Assembly: GCA_009695405.1 (NCBI GenBank)
Contig: SIAZ01000027.1
Span: 1-19,834 of the forward strand
Direction: 5' to 3'
Length of the DNA stretch: 19,834 bases
From: Pedosphaera sp.
GTDB taxonomy: Bacteria; Verrucomicrobiota; Verrucomicrobiia; Limisphaerales; UBA9464
Under the pieces are notes generated by a model. It worked only from the letters and a program-made list of their open reading frames with translations, did not search any database and was not told the origin of the DNA. Made by a program: the position numbers and the translations under genes. Shown piece after piece: positions 1 through 7,548 of this stretch. Numbering within the stretch: the stretch's first letter is position 1; the number at the start of each line of letters is the position of its first letter.

Positions 1-120
1 CTCCTCAATCCATCTCCGTAACCACTCCACTTCCTCAGATCCCATCCGTCGCCCTTGCAATACTAGTTCTTTAAGCACGCCCTGCTTTATGAGCTCTTTG
101 CCACCGGTAGTCCAGCTCAT
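1..120 (-). CDS. Partial N-terminus of a possible DUF4338/DruA-like transposon-associated protein
   Basis: The complementary strand has an ATG at 118-120 followed by 40 open codons running off the left edge. An in-frame TGA lies directly before the ATG, so no earlier start exists. The visible peptide contains LQGRRMGSEEVEWLRRW. This 'short leader, GRR, acidic helix, IRRWI' pattern resembles, from memory, the N-terminus of DUF4338/DruA-like proteins, which are common in Verrucomicrobia and often linked to mobile DNA. With only 40 residues and no catalytic part visible, the family call is tentative; it could be another small helical DNA-binding protein. No good Shine-Dalgarno sequence is visible. 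It lies 80 bases downstream of purE on the same strand, but nothing in purE metabolism suggests a link, so an accessory insertion next to purE is the simplest reading. Confidence 0.4.
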   Translation of the reverse strand, partial: MSWTTGGKELIKQGVLKELVLQGRRMGSEEVEWLRRWIEE

Positions 121-200
121 TCACCGACAACTTGTGAATGCACCGCCCCTATTTGATCATCTGGCTTCCCAGACGACACTCTATCACCGACGCCCCAATC

Positions 201-704
201 TCAGACCGAATCTAACTTGGGATGCGTTCGATTTGCCAAAACATTTGAAGTCTGTTCCGAACGAAAAGCATCGTAGGCACTACGAAAAGCAGCATATTTG
301 ATCCCCAAAATTGCTGCAGCCATCAAAGCCGCATTGACCGCCCCCGCTTTACCGATAGCCATCGTTGCCACCGGAACACCTCCCGGCATCTGGACAATGC
401 TCAACAACGAATCCATCCCACTCAACGCTTTTGATTGCACAGGGACGCCAATCACTGGCAGCGGGGTCTTGCTCGCGCACATTCCGGGCAAATGTGCAGC
501 CCCACCGGCCCCAGCAATAATCACTTCTAATCCTCGTCCCGCAGCCTCAGTCGCATACTGAAACAAAAGGTCTGGCGTCCGATGCGCACTTACCACCGAG
601 GCTTCAAACGGAATCCCCATCGATTCTAATTGGCGAGCTGTATGCTGCATCGTTTCCCAATCTGAGTGAGAACCCATAATGATGCCAACAAGAGGAAGTG
701 TCAT
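201..704 (-). CDS. purE: N5-carboxyaminoimidazole ribonucleotide mutase (PurE class I)
   Basis: Cytoplasmic purine biosynthesis enzyme that moves the carboxyl group of N5-CAIR to give CAIR. From the chosen ATG (702-704) it has 167 residues, a normal class I length. The substrate-binding loops are all visible: GSHSDWETM near the N-terminus, SAHRTPD about 35 residues later, and GAGGAAHLPGM in the middle, followed by the helical C-terminal part rich in Ala. The frame remains open five codons upstream to a TTG, but the ATG gives the usual start just before the first beta strand, so I prefer it. It sits 58 bases downstream of gltX on the same strand and may be cotranscribed with it. No purK partner is in view. 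The function call is secure; class II PurE is less likely because most purE genes outside that group look like this one. Confidence 0.95.
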   Translation of the reverse strand: MTLPLVGIIMGSHSDWETMQHTARQLESMGIPFEASVVSAHRTPDLLFQYATEAAGRGLEVIIAGAGGAAHLPGMCASKTPLPVIGVPVQSKALSGMDSLLSIVQMPGGVPVATMAIGKAGAVNAALMAAAILGIKYAAFRSAYDAFRSEQTSNVLANRTHPKLDSV

Positions 705-762
705 GCTCTGTGGATTCAACCCTCAGCCGAGCTTGGCATCAAGTCAGCTAATTAGTGACCTA

Positions 763-2118
763 TCACAAAAGTGCCCTTACTACGGCAAAGCGGCGCGCCA
801 CTTTCTCGCGACCTAACACCTCTAACAAATGATAAAGGCTGGGGCCCACGAGCTTCCCAGTGCAGGCAAAACGACAGGGCTGAACCAACGCGCCGACTTT
901 GACCCCAAGTTCCACAGCAAGCGCCTTCAACGCTCCTTCGAGCGCTATCGCTGTGAAATCAGGTAAAACCATAAATGCCCCGAGTAACTTCTCTAAAATT
1001 GGACCTGCTGTCGGGATCAACACCTTAACTCGTGCCTCTGGGTCCATAGGGACCGCGTCGTCTGCTGCAAAATAAAAATCCACAAAACCTGCCAATTCCT
1101 TGAAAAGCTTCCCTTTCTCACGCGCTGTTCCCAAGGCCGCAGCAATGTACTCGTCGGAAAACCCACTTGTCATGATTCCCGCTCGGTTTAAAAAAGTGAC
1201 CCCTGTCTGCACAAAACACCGAGGTTCTTGGATTCGCGTGTGCTCGAAGTGCAACGCCTCCAACTTCTTCGTATCAAACTTCGCCGGACTTCGGTTCACA
1301 CGGTCTAGTCCAAATCGTTCGACTAACTCAGAGATCGATAGAAACTCCTTTCCGTCGGACGGAGCCCAACCCAGCAACGCCAGATAGTTAAGCACCGCCT
1401 CAGGTGTAAATCCGTCGTCTAGATAATTAGTCACATGCGCGCCATGGTCGCGTTTCGACATCTTCGAGCCGTCAGGATTCAAGATCAGCGGAATATGAGC
1501 ATAGTGAGGTGGTTCCACGCCAAACGCGCGGAAAAGAGCAATATGTTTGGCTGTATTAGCCAGATGATCTTCTCCACGTATTACGTGGCTGATTCTCATC
1601 TCCAGATCGTCTACCACATTCACCAAATGAAACACGGGCATCCCATCGCTCCGCACCAATACCCAGTCGGGATCCAAAACTTCACGGTCAGTTAATGGCC
1701 GAACCACATCGCCAATAATTAGATCGGGAATGGTAACCGGTTCGCGGGTCATTCGAAAATAAACAGCTCCATCTCGATCATAGGCTAGTCCCTTGTCTCG
1801 AAGTTCCTCGATCCGACGCCGATAGTTCTCTCCACGCCGACTCTGCAAATAGGGGCCGCACTCGCCCAAGCTTGCACCGCTGGTATCGCCACTGATCGGT
1901 CCCTCATCCCAATTTAATCCCAACCAGCGCAACCCTTTCAGGATCACATCGATCGCTTCTTGGCTGTTACGCTGAGTATCGGTGTCTTCGATTCGTAGAA
2001 TGAAAGCTCCCCGATGATGGCGAGCAAACAGCCAGTTGAAAAGCGCCGTACGGGCCCCGCCAATATGCAGGTACCCGGTGGGTGATGGAGCGAATCGGAC
2101 TCGAATCGGTTGTGACAT
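763..2118 (-). CDS. gltX: Glutamyl-tRNA synthetase
   Basis: Charges tRNA-Glu (and in many bacteria tRNA-Gln, for later amidation) with glutamate. The 451-residue protein shows the class I nucleotide-binding signature PSPTGYLHIGG at residues 11-21, the RIEDTD glutamate-binding segment at 42-47, the tRNA-acceptor region around 160-200 (MPVFHLVNVVDD, RGEDH), and the KMSKRDHG loop at 219-226. The C-terminal anticodon-binding part is present and ends with ARRFAVVRALL. It is somewhat shorter than many GltX proteins. The short side appears to be the usual zinc-knuckle insertion after about residue 110: no Cys-x-Cys pair is visible there and the chain runs directly from LAYDRDGAVYF into the acceptor domain. 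Start ATG at 2116-2118. It is divergent from the Nudix gene across 158 bases. Discriminating versus non-discriminating type cannot be told from this view. Confidence 0.96.
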   Translation of the reverse strand: MSQPIRVRFAPSPTGYLHIGGARTALFNWLFARHHRGAFILRIEDTDTQRNSQEAIDVILKGLRWLGLNWDEGPISGDTSGASLGECGPYLQSRRGENYRRRIEELRDKGLAYDRDGAVYFRMTREPVTIPDLIIGDVVRPLTDREVLDPDWVLVRSDGMPVFHLVNVVDDLEMRISHVIRGEDHLANTAKHIALFRAFGVEPPHYAHIPLILNPDGSKMSKRDHGAHVTNYLDDGFTPEAVLNYLALLGWAPSDGKEFLSISELVERFGLDRVNRSPAKFDTKKLEALHFEHTRIQEPRCFVQTGVTFLNRAGIMTSGFSDEYIAAALGTAREKGKLFKELAGFVDFYFAADDAVPMDPEARVKVLIPTAGPILEKLLGAFMVLPDFTAIALEGALKALAVELGVKVGALVQPCRFACTGKLVGPSLYHLLEVLGREKVARRFAVVRALL

Positions 2119-2276
2119 GTGCCTAGAGACCTTAACAACCTGAATCGCAACTGGCCAGTATCCCGTGGACAGACTGGCGCTTTGATAAATCCCCCTTCTC
2201 TTTTGAGAACTTTTGAGACGCTGCCATCCAATTTACTTCAGTCCAACCTCATTGGATTAAAATTCTTAACAAGGTT

Positions 2277-2864
2277 GTGAGGCCCCCTCTGATTAACGCC
2301 AAATCTTTCATACAAGACCTTGCCGACAGAGGCTTCCCAGTTTTCAGTCGTGGGGTGCCGCTGCCGTACAAAATTGCTACCCTGCTTTACTGCTTTAATG
2401 ATCGTGACGAAGTTCTCCTTCTTCAACGCTCACAGGAGCCTAACCGAAATAGATTCAGCCCTCCCGGCGGCAAACTAAAAACCGAAATAGGCGAGTCCCC
2501 CTACGCCTGTGCTTGCCGTGAAGCATCCGAGGAAATCGGAGCTGTCTTAACCGCATCAGATTTGCATCTCACCGGTTTAATCAGCGAATATGGTTACCAA
2601 GGACAAACACATTGGCTGATGTTTCTTTTCGAGGTAAAATCTCTTATGAGTAGGGTTTCACCGCCTCATCGCGAGGGTACGTTCGGATTTTATAACCGAG
2701 CCGAACTCGGACTTCTCGACTTACCTGACACGGATCGTGATCAAATTTGGCCACTCTTCTGGCGCCATCGCGGCGGATTTTTCGCGGCCCATGTCCACTG
2801 CCATCCCGACGGCACCTCCGACTGGACAGTCGAACAAAGCAACCCCTTTCATCCCCATCGATGA
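2277..2864 (+). CDS. Nudix (MutT-like) hydrolase
   Basis: Probable nucleotide or nucleotide-sugar pyrophosphohydrolase acting in the cytoplasm. The core begins around residue 45 (IATLLYCFN), and the Nudix box spans roughly residues 75-101: PPGGKL, then E-SPYACAC-REASEEIGA, giving the expected E-x7-REUxEExGU half. Between the GG and the first Glu there are two more residues than in the classical GX5E spacing, an unusual but readable insertion. The only start for the full frame is GTG at 2277, preceded by AAGG two bases upstream, so the exact start is not certain. The stop overlaps the tadA start (ATGA, 2861-2864), indicating translational coupling. A house-cleaning role on oxidised dNTPs is possible from the MutT resemblance, but the substrate cannot be read from the sequence. 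Confidence 0.85.
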   Translation: MRPPLINAKSFIQDLADRGFPVFSRGVPLPYKIATLLYCFNDRDEVLLLQRSQEPNRNRFSPPGGKLKTEIGESPYACACREASEEIGAVLTASDLHLTGLISEYGYQGQTHWLMFLFEVKSLMSRVSPPHREGTFGFYNRAELGLLDLPDTDRDQIWPLFWRHRGGFFAAHVHCHPDGTSDWTVEQSNPFHPHR

Positions 2865-3379
2865 CGACCTCTGAGCGACTAACGACACCCAATCCGGAAA
2901 ATGATCTCGTCTTTATGGACGAAGCCCTTCGTCAAGCGAGCAAAGCCGGGAAGGCGGGAGAAGTCCCTGTCGGAGCGGTCATTGTCCGAGCAGGACGCAT
3001 CATTGCCCGCGCTTGGAACCAAGTCGAAATGCTCAATGACGCGACGGCTCACGCCGAAATGCTTGCACTCACCATGGCTCAGGAAGCGGTAGGAAACTGG
3101 CGCCTCACCGACTGCACGCTCTACGTCACCAAAGAACCCTGTCCGATGTGTGCAGGTGCTGCTGTCCACTGCCGACTCGAGCGCGTTGTATTCGGTGTTT
3201 CGGACATTAAAGGCGGCGCGGCTGGCGGCGCCTTAAACCTCCTTCAATTCCCTACTCTCAATCACCGATGCACGATCAGTGGCGGTGTTCGCGAGGACGA
3301 ATGTCGTCATATTCTGAAGGCTTTTTTTGCCGAACAACGCTCTCGAAAAAACAAGACCGTCGATCCAGAGGAGAACTAA
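2861..3379 (+). CDS. tadA: tRNA-specific adenosine deaminase (wobble A34 to inosine)
   Basis: Zinc-dependent deaminase that converts the wobble adenosine of tRNA-Arg(ACG) to inosine. The frame is open far upstream inside the Nudix gene, but the ATG at 2861 gives a 172-residue protein of normal TadA length and an ATGA overlap with the preceding stop, so it is the natural start. The zinc site is complete: HAE at residues 64-66 (His ligand and catalytic Glu) and PCPMC at 93-97 (two Cys ligands). The segment FGVSDIKGGAAGG after it is typical for TadA and separates it from cytosine and guanine deaminases. The tail ILKAFFAEQRSRKNK is the usual basic C-terminal helix. Coupling to a Nudix hydrolase is seen here; a shared physiological purpose is only inferred. 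Confidence 0.95.
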   Translation: MTTSERLTTPNPENDLVFMDEALRQASKAGKAGEVPVGAVIVRAGRIIARAWNQVEMLNDATAHAEMLALTMAQEAVGNWRLTDCTLYVTKEPCPMCAGAAVHCRLERVVFGVSDIKGGAAGGALNLLQFPTLNHRCTISGGVREDECRHILKAFFAEQRSRKNKTVDPEEN

Positions 3380-3450
3380 TCAATCTTCCTATCCATTCAA
3401 ACTCCAGCCTGAAACCGATCTCCAGTCGGTGCAACAAAACTGTCGTTTCT

Positions 3451-4509
3451 TTGTCCCTTCCTCAGTGGGGTGTAATCTTCTCGTTCCTCTGGTTGTTTCT
3501 CGGATCACGGTTGCCGTATCTCCAAGCGATCCTCTTTTTCGGCACAGATGATCCTACCCACAACACAACTGCGCCGACAGGCAAACTGGCACGCGCGGGT
3601 TGGCAATGGGAGGGCAGTTGGCCCTTTGCCCTTGGCACGGTCATTGGGCCTCACCATGTGGTTACCGGCACCCATCTGAAAATCGATATCGGAGAAATCT
3701 TCCGGTTTCGTGGATTGTCTTATCGCACCATCGGTAAAGCTCAACTCACTGGAACAGATCTTGAAGTGTTCATTATTGATGGTCACTTCCCTGACTTTGC
3801 TCCCTTATCGAATACTCGGCGAGAAATAGGCCGTCCAGTCATGCTCTTCGGACGAGGCGGGCAAAAAGGCGCCCCCTTTGAAGGCCGAGGTTGGCTCATT
3901 GGCGCTTTTGATAACCTCCAACGTTGGGGCACCAACACCGTCTCAGACATTATTCCCAACGAACGTTCCTCTGGCGGTGAACTTCTGGCGATGGATTTTA
4001 ATCCGGCGGCCGGTAATGATGAAGGATTTTTCTCAGCTGGGGATTCCGGCGCTGGGACATTTCTGCTTGATCGCGACGGACTTTGGAAACTTGCAGGAGT
4101 CAACTTCGGCGTCGATGGGCCCTTCACTCTCGATACAAACACCCCTCCCTTTTTTGCTGCGATCTATGATGCTCGAAAGCTCTGGATTGGTTTTCAAGGA
4201 TTCCAAGAATGGATTCCGGACGGTCCTAACCCTTTGGTAGCCCGTAGCTTTGCCACACGAGTTTCATCACATCTCTCTTGGCTGGAAGCCCGCCGTTCCG
4301 ATCCACGACCGGCGGACGCTATTGTCCTTGAATCCTCCAGCAACCCTGCAGGCAATTTCTCCGAGGAAGCCGCCTACGCCGTCGATACAACCGCCTTGGA
4401 AATTCGAAGTCTCCAATCTCAAGCCCAGCGCTTTTACCGAATCCGCGGTGCTCGACACCTCACTCTCGTTAAGGTGCAAGACGGAGTTTGCCTTCTGCAC
4501 TATAACTAA
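3451..4509 (+). CDS. Secreted chymotrypsin-fold (S1-like) serine protease with a C-terminal appendage
   Basis: From a TTG at 3451 the protein has 352 residues. It begins with a hydrophobic stretch (VIFSFLWLFLGSRL, residues 8-21) that looks like a signal peptide or anchor. The three catalytic residues can be placed: His75 in VVTGTHLKID, Asp103 in GTDLEVFIID, and Ser199 in SAGDSGAGTF, which is the family's GDSGGP block with Ala for the second-last Gly. A C-terminal stretch from about 290 to the end, with AYAVDTTALEIRS and RFYRIRG, resembles the 'FYR(I/L)' beta-rich tails found on secreted Verrucomicrobia proteins. No ATG starts this frame outside tadA, and no clear Shine-Dalgarno sequence supports the TTG; the frame is open back to 3268, so the start is uncertain. 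It faces dacB tail to tail with 36 bases between. Substrate unknown. Confidence 0.75.
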   Translation: MSLPQWGVIFSFLWLFLGSRLPYLQAILFFGTDDPTHNTTAPTGKLARAGWQWEGSWPFALGTVIGPHHVVTGTHLKIDIGEIFRFRGLSYRTIGKAQLTGTDLEVFIIDGHFPDFAPLSNTRREIGRPVMLFGRGGQKGAPFEGRGWLIGAFDNLQRWGTNTVSDIIPNERSSGGELLAMDFNPAAGNDEGFFSAGDSGAGTFLLDRDGLWKLAGVNFGVDGPFTLDTNTPPFFAAIYDARKLWIGFQGFQEWIPDGPNPLVARSFATRVSSHLSWLEARRSDPRPADAIVLESSSNPAGNFSEEAAYAVDTTALEIRSLQSQAQRFYRIRGARHLTLVKVQDGVCLLHYN

Positions 4510-4545
4510 TCATATCATCGCCTTCTTTTAAATGACCCGACTCAA

Positions 4546-6042
4546 TTAAGGTCTTAAAGGTCTATTATAAGCCGCCAATGTCTCCACCCATCGATCCATC
4601 CGTGCTCGGGATTTCGGATCAACCGAGGCTTGGTTAGCATAAATTGCAAAAGTTAATTCCTCACCGAAAGCTGTTGTCACATAGCCACCCAAAGCAATAA
4701 CCCCACGGAGGGTTCCAGTCTTTGCCCGCACTTTTCCAGTGGCTGGGCTTTTACGAAAACGATTCTTCAATGTGCCATCTACACCGGCAATAGGCAGAGC
4801 TTCCATCCAACTGAAGGATTCCCTGTGGCCACGCATAAATCGCAAGAGCGCCACTGTCGCCGCCGGGCTCACCGCGTTGGTTCGCGACAAACCAGCCCCC
4901 TCCTCAAAGTGTGCTGAACCTTCTTTAATTCCAGCCCGCTGAAAGAACTCAGGGAAAGCGAGTAACCCCTTTGCATCATCGGTTAATTTCCCCCCCATAC
5001 TACCTCCATGGAAATTTCTCCCTACTTGGACTAAGAGCAATTGCGCCTGCAAATTTTGCGATGTCTTAAGACACTGTCGCACGCGCACTGCAAGCGTCTC
5101 TGAGGTCCAATTAACTAATTCCACGGAGGGAACTCCTTGGGTGCTATGAACGACTCGATTTGTTCCTGTCAAGACCAGTCCCCGACGCAGCAAAGCGGCG
5201 CGCCAACACTCACCAAAATAACGAGGGGCATCATTAATCGCTAAGTCGATCGACCAAGGCATACTCCCAATAGGAATTCGGCCGTTAAAACGGACGCCAC
5301 CTGTCGCTAAGTCGCGCTCATAGGTAAGTGCGGCAAGGAGGTTAGTTGCAGTTAGGACAAACCCTTGCACCCGAGTTGAAGGAAGATCTGGTTCGCTTCG
5401 AAACAGGGCCGGAGCCCAAAGCTGCATTGATGGCGTTACAGTGACCCGAAAGGTATTATGACGAACAATCAACCCCGACACTGGGGCTCCGTAGGCCTCA
5501 ATTAGATCTTCTGAATCCCAACCCGGACCAGCGGACGGAGTTCGCAAAGCTCCATCACAAACGACCAAATCGCCTTCAATTCGGCGCACTCCTCGAGCTT
5601 GCAACTGGCTAGCAAGCGCACTGAGCGATTCACCGAAAGCAGACGCTATTGGGGCTTCGCCCAAGGAAGGATCTCCTTGTCCGATGATCCAGAGATCCGA
5701 CCGCAAACAACCGGCAGCATCGGGCTCTACCTTCGCTAAAATCGGGGTGTGAAGTGTGTTTAAATTTCCCAACTGATCGAGAGCTAAGGCAGCAATAAAG
5801 AGTTTGGTATTGGATGCCGGAATAAACAATCGAGCCGAATTGGTCGCGAAAATCTCTCTTCCCTCAGCATTAACTACCAGCGCCCCCCAGTCGGTTGACG
5901 GTCCTGCTTCGACACTCAGGGCCGCCTGCAAGTTGAAGCGGAGGTTCTCCACTGTCGCAGCGCGAACCGATACGAACAGAAAGAGAAGCAAACCCAACCT
6001 TTCAAAGCTTTTTACGCAACACGGTCTCCCGATCAACCTCAT
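4546..6042 (-). CDS. dacB: D-alanyl-D-alanine carboxypeptidase/endopeptidase, PBP4 family (S13)
   Basis: Periplasmic penicillin-binding protein that trims or cuts peptidoglycan cross-links. With the start at 6040-6042 it has 498 residues and an N-terminal signal peptide (LGLLLFLFVSVRA, cut near residue 28). All three serine-acyl-enzyme motifs are visible: SNTK at 77-80 (nucleophile Ser77, Lys80), SQN at 328-330, and KTG at 441-443. The long stretch between the first two motifs (about 250 residues) is the insertion that distinguishes PBP4 from shorter DD-peptidases. GAGLSRTN near 382-389 is the usual second signature of S13. The frame is open to an ATG-free region up to 6204; ATGs at 6060 and 6042 are both possible, and GTGGG just before 6042 favours the latter. 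Convergent with the protease gene. Confidence 0.92.
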   Translation of the reverse strand: MRLIGRPCCVKSFERLGLLLFLFVSVRAATVENLRFNLQAALSVEAGPSTDWGALVVNAEGREIFATNSARLFIPASNTKLFIAALALDQLGNLNTLHTPILAKVEPDAAGCLRSDLWIIGQGDPSLGEAPIASAFGESLSALASQLQARGVRRIEGDLVVCDGALRTPSAGPGWDSEDLIEAYGAPVSGLIVRHNTFRVTVTPSMQLWAPALFRSEPDLPSTRVQGFVLTATNLLAALTYERDLATGGVRFNGRIPIGSMPWSIDLAINDAPRYFGECWRAALLRRGLVLTGTNRVVHSTQGVPSVELVNWTSETLAVRVRQCLKTSQNLQAQLLLVQVGRNFHGGSMGGKLTDDAKGLLAFPEFFQRAGIKEGSAHFEEGAGLSRTNAVSPAATVALLRFMRGHRESFSWMEALPIAGVDGTLKNRFRKSPATGKVRAKTGTLRGVIALGGYVTTAFGEELTFAIYANQASVDPKSRARMDRWVETLAAYNRPLRP

Positions 6043-6230
6043 CTGCCCACGTTCGATCATCGGCAGTCGACTAGCAACCCTACTCCCTGAGCCATCATTT
6101 ATTCCCAACCGCACAAGGGAGGTTCGCTTAACCGGATTCTTAAATTTTCCACAAGTAAACCCGATCCAGTATTGAACTAGCACAGGCTCCAGTTGTTTAC
6201 TCAAGCGCGGTAGTCTTACCCTCTAAAATT

Positions 6231-6326
6231 ATGGCCAAAGGAAATAACAGTCAGAAAAAAGAAACCAAGAAGCCCAAGAAGGAAAAGCCCAAGGCTCCAC
6301 CTGCGCCCTCTCGACGCACTCCTTGA
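6231..6326 (+). CDS. Very small lysine-rich protein, unknown function
   Basis: A 31-codon frame starts with ATG at 6231 and ends with TGA at 6326. The peptide opens with MAKGNNSQ and continues with KKETKKPKKEKPK, ending in a proline- and arginine-containing tail (APPAPSRRTP). It is strongly basic, with no hydrophobic segment, so a cytosolic nucleic-acid or ribosome-associated protein is conceivable. I recall similar tiny 'MAxxxNSxKKExKKPKK' proteins in unrelated bacteria, which makes a real gene more likely than chance, but this is memory and not a search. It lies between divergent dacB and rightward kdsD, 85 bases ahead of kdsD. No clear Shine-Dalgarno site precedes it; TAAAAT sits immediately upstream of the ATG. 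Function not known. Confidence 0.55.
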   Translation: MAKGNNSQKKETKKPKKEKPKAPPAPSRRTP

Positions 6327-6411
6327 AGGCCCTCGTCGCTCTGAGCGGTTTTAAGGCTCGAAGTCCGCTCATCGATTGCACGACTCATTCTGTAACCGCT
6401 CCAAACGTCCG

Positions 6412-7176
6412 ATGACCTATCTCCAACGGGCAAAGGACGTCTTCACCATTGAAATTGCCGCTCTTCAAGCGGTACAAGCACGACTTGATGAGTCGTTTGA
6501 TCAGGCCGTTGGAATCCTCGTGGAGAGCCTTGGCAAACGAGGTAAAATCGTGGTCGCTGGCATTGGAAAGTCGGGCACTATCGGCCGGAAAATTGCGGCG
6601 ACCCTCAGTAGCACTGGATCCACCGCTGTGGTCTTGGATCCTGTTGATGCTCTTCATGGTGATCTGGGTATTTTGGATGAATTAGATATCCTCCTTGCTC
6701 TCAGTTATTCCGGCGAATCGGAAGAACTTGTCCACCTCCTTCCTGCAGTTAAAAGGTTTGGCACACGCATCATCGCCTTAACCGCTGGCTCAAAATCAAC
6801 CCTCGCGCGCCATGCCGATGTGGTCTTGAACTGCACGGTTCCCAAAGAAGCCTGCACCTTCAATCTCGCCCCCACTTCCAGTACGACTGCAACCTTGGTG
6901 ATGGGCGATGCCCTTGCTATGGCAGTGATGGATGCTCAAGGATTCAAACTAAAAGATTTTGCCCAACGCCATCCTTCCGGATCTATCGGACGCTCCATGC
7001 TCGTTACTGTGGGCGATATTATGCGCCGAGGCGATCGCAACGCCATTGCTCCCGAAATCCAAACCGTCAAGGAAGCTCTCATCGCGATGACTCGCGCCAA
7101 ATCAGGTTCGGTCGCCGTCGTCGATCGCCGCGGTAAACTTGTCGGGGTGTTCACCGACGGAGATCTCCGTCGCTAG
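6412..7176 (+). CDS. kdsD: Arabinose-5-phosphate isomerase, SIS domain and first CBS part (ends at in-frame TAG)
   Basis: Interconverts ribulose 5-phosphate and arabinose 5-phosphate, the first step toward Kdo for lipopolysaccharide. From ATG 6412 there are 254 residues. The sugar-isomerase domain covers about 33-175, with GIGKSGTIGRK at 50-60, LHGDLG at 81-86 (His82) and RHPSGSIG at 187-194 (His187); these His positions match residues important in characterised KdsD. The first CBS repeat begins near 200 and runs into GVFTDGDLRR, where a normal KdsD continues with a second CBS domain. Here TAG (7174-7176) stops it. The missing part follows directly in the same frame at 7177. Either the protein is truncated, made in two pieces, read through, or the base is wrong in the assembly. 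TTG at 6376 is a less likely start. Confidence 0.88.
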   Translation: MTYLQRAKDVFTIEIAALQAVQARLDESFDQAVGILVESLGKRGKIVVAGIGKSGTIGRKIAATLSSTGSTAVVLDPVDALHGDLGILDELDILLALSYSGESEELVHLLPAVKRFGTRIIALTAGSKSTLARHADVVLNCTVPKEACTFNLAPTSSTTATLVMGDALAMAVMDAQGFKLKDFAQRHPSGSIGRSMLVTVGDIMRRGDRNAIAPEIQTVKEALIAMTRAKSGSVAVVDRRGKLVGVFTDGDLRR

Positions 7177-7383
7177 ATGGCTACAGATTCGGATCTCTTG
7201 TCGCGATCACTCAAAGAAGTAATGACCTCGCATCCGGTCTCCATCCGATCGGACGCCTTAGCCACGGTCGCCGTCCGGATCTTTCATGAACACAATATCG
7301 ACGACCTTATTGTGGTCAATTCTCGACGAGAACCCGTGGGTCTTATCGACTCGCAAGACTTACCAAAACTGAAACTCATGTAG
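7177..7383 (+). CDS. Detached C-terminal CBS domain of KdsD (same frame, after TAG)
   Basis: This 68-codon frame begins with an ATG directly after the TAG that ends the upstream piece, in the same reading frame. Its sequence (DLLSRSLKEVMTSHPVSI, later FHEHNIDDLIVVN and GLIDSQDLPKLKL) is the second CBS repeat and normal end of an arabinose-5-phosphate isomerase. Added to the upstream 254 residues plus one for the TAG, the whole is 323 residues, the usual KdsD length. The residues flanking the TAG fit the family without loss or gain of bases, so a single substitution (for example CAG or AAG to TAG) explains it. Whether the ATG is used for reinitiation as a separate CBS subunit is unknown. No Shine-Dalgarno sequence is visible inside the upstream end. 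Confidence 0.75.
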   Translation: MATDSDLLSRSLKEVMTSHPVSIRSDALATVAVRIFHEHNIDDLIVVNSRREPVGLIDSQDLPKLKLM

Positions 7384-7548
7384 ATTCGAACGAGCTTAGG
7401 GGATGATTTTCGACAAAGACTATCGAGGAAAGCGCGGTTACAGATGAACCAACAAACAAATTCGAAAGTATTTAATCCAACATCCTCAACAATGTTCGTT
7501 AACTCCCTCTTGTTCCAGACAGATCTCTGCAATTAGTGTCCAGTCACC

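Noticed and set aside
2119..2276. Promoters between gltX and the Nudix gene
   Set aside because: AT-rich stretches exist (for example TTGGATTAAAATTC near 2251-2264), but no pair with proper -35/-10 spacing relative to either start is convincing.
2747..2860. An earlier start for tadA inside the Nudix gene
   Set aside because: The extension has no TadA features, is arginine- and proline-rich like an out-of-frame shadow, and the ATG at 2861 gives the normal length and an ATGA overlap.
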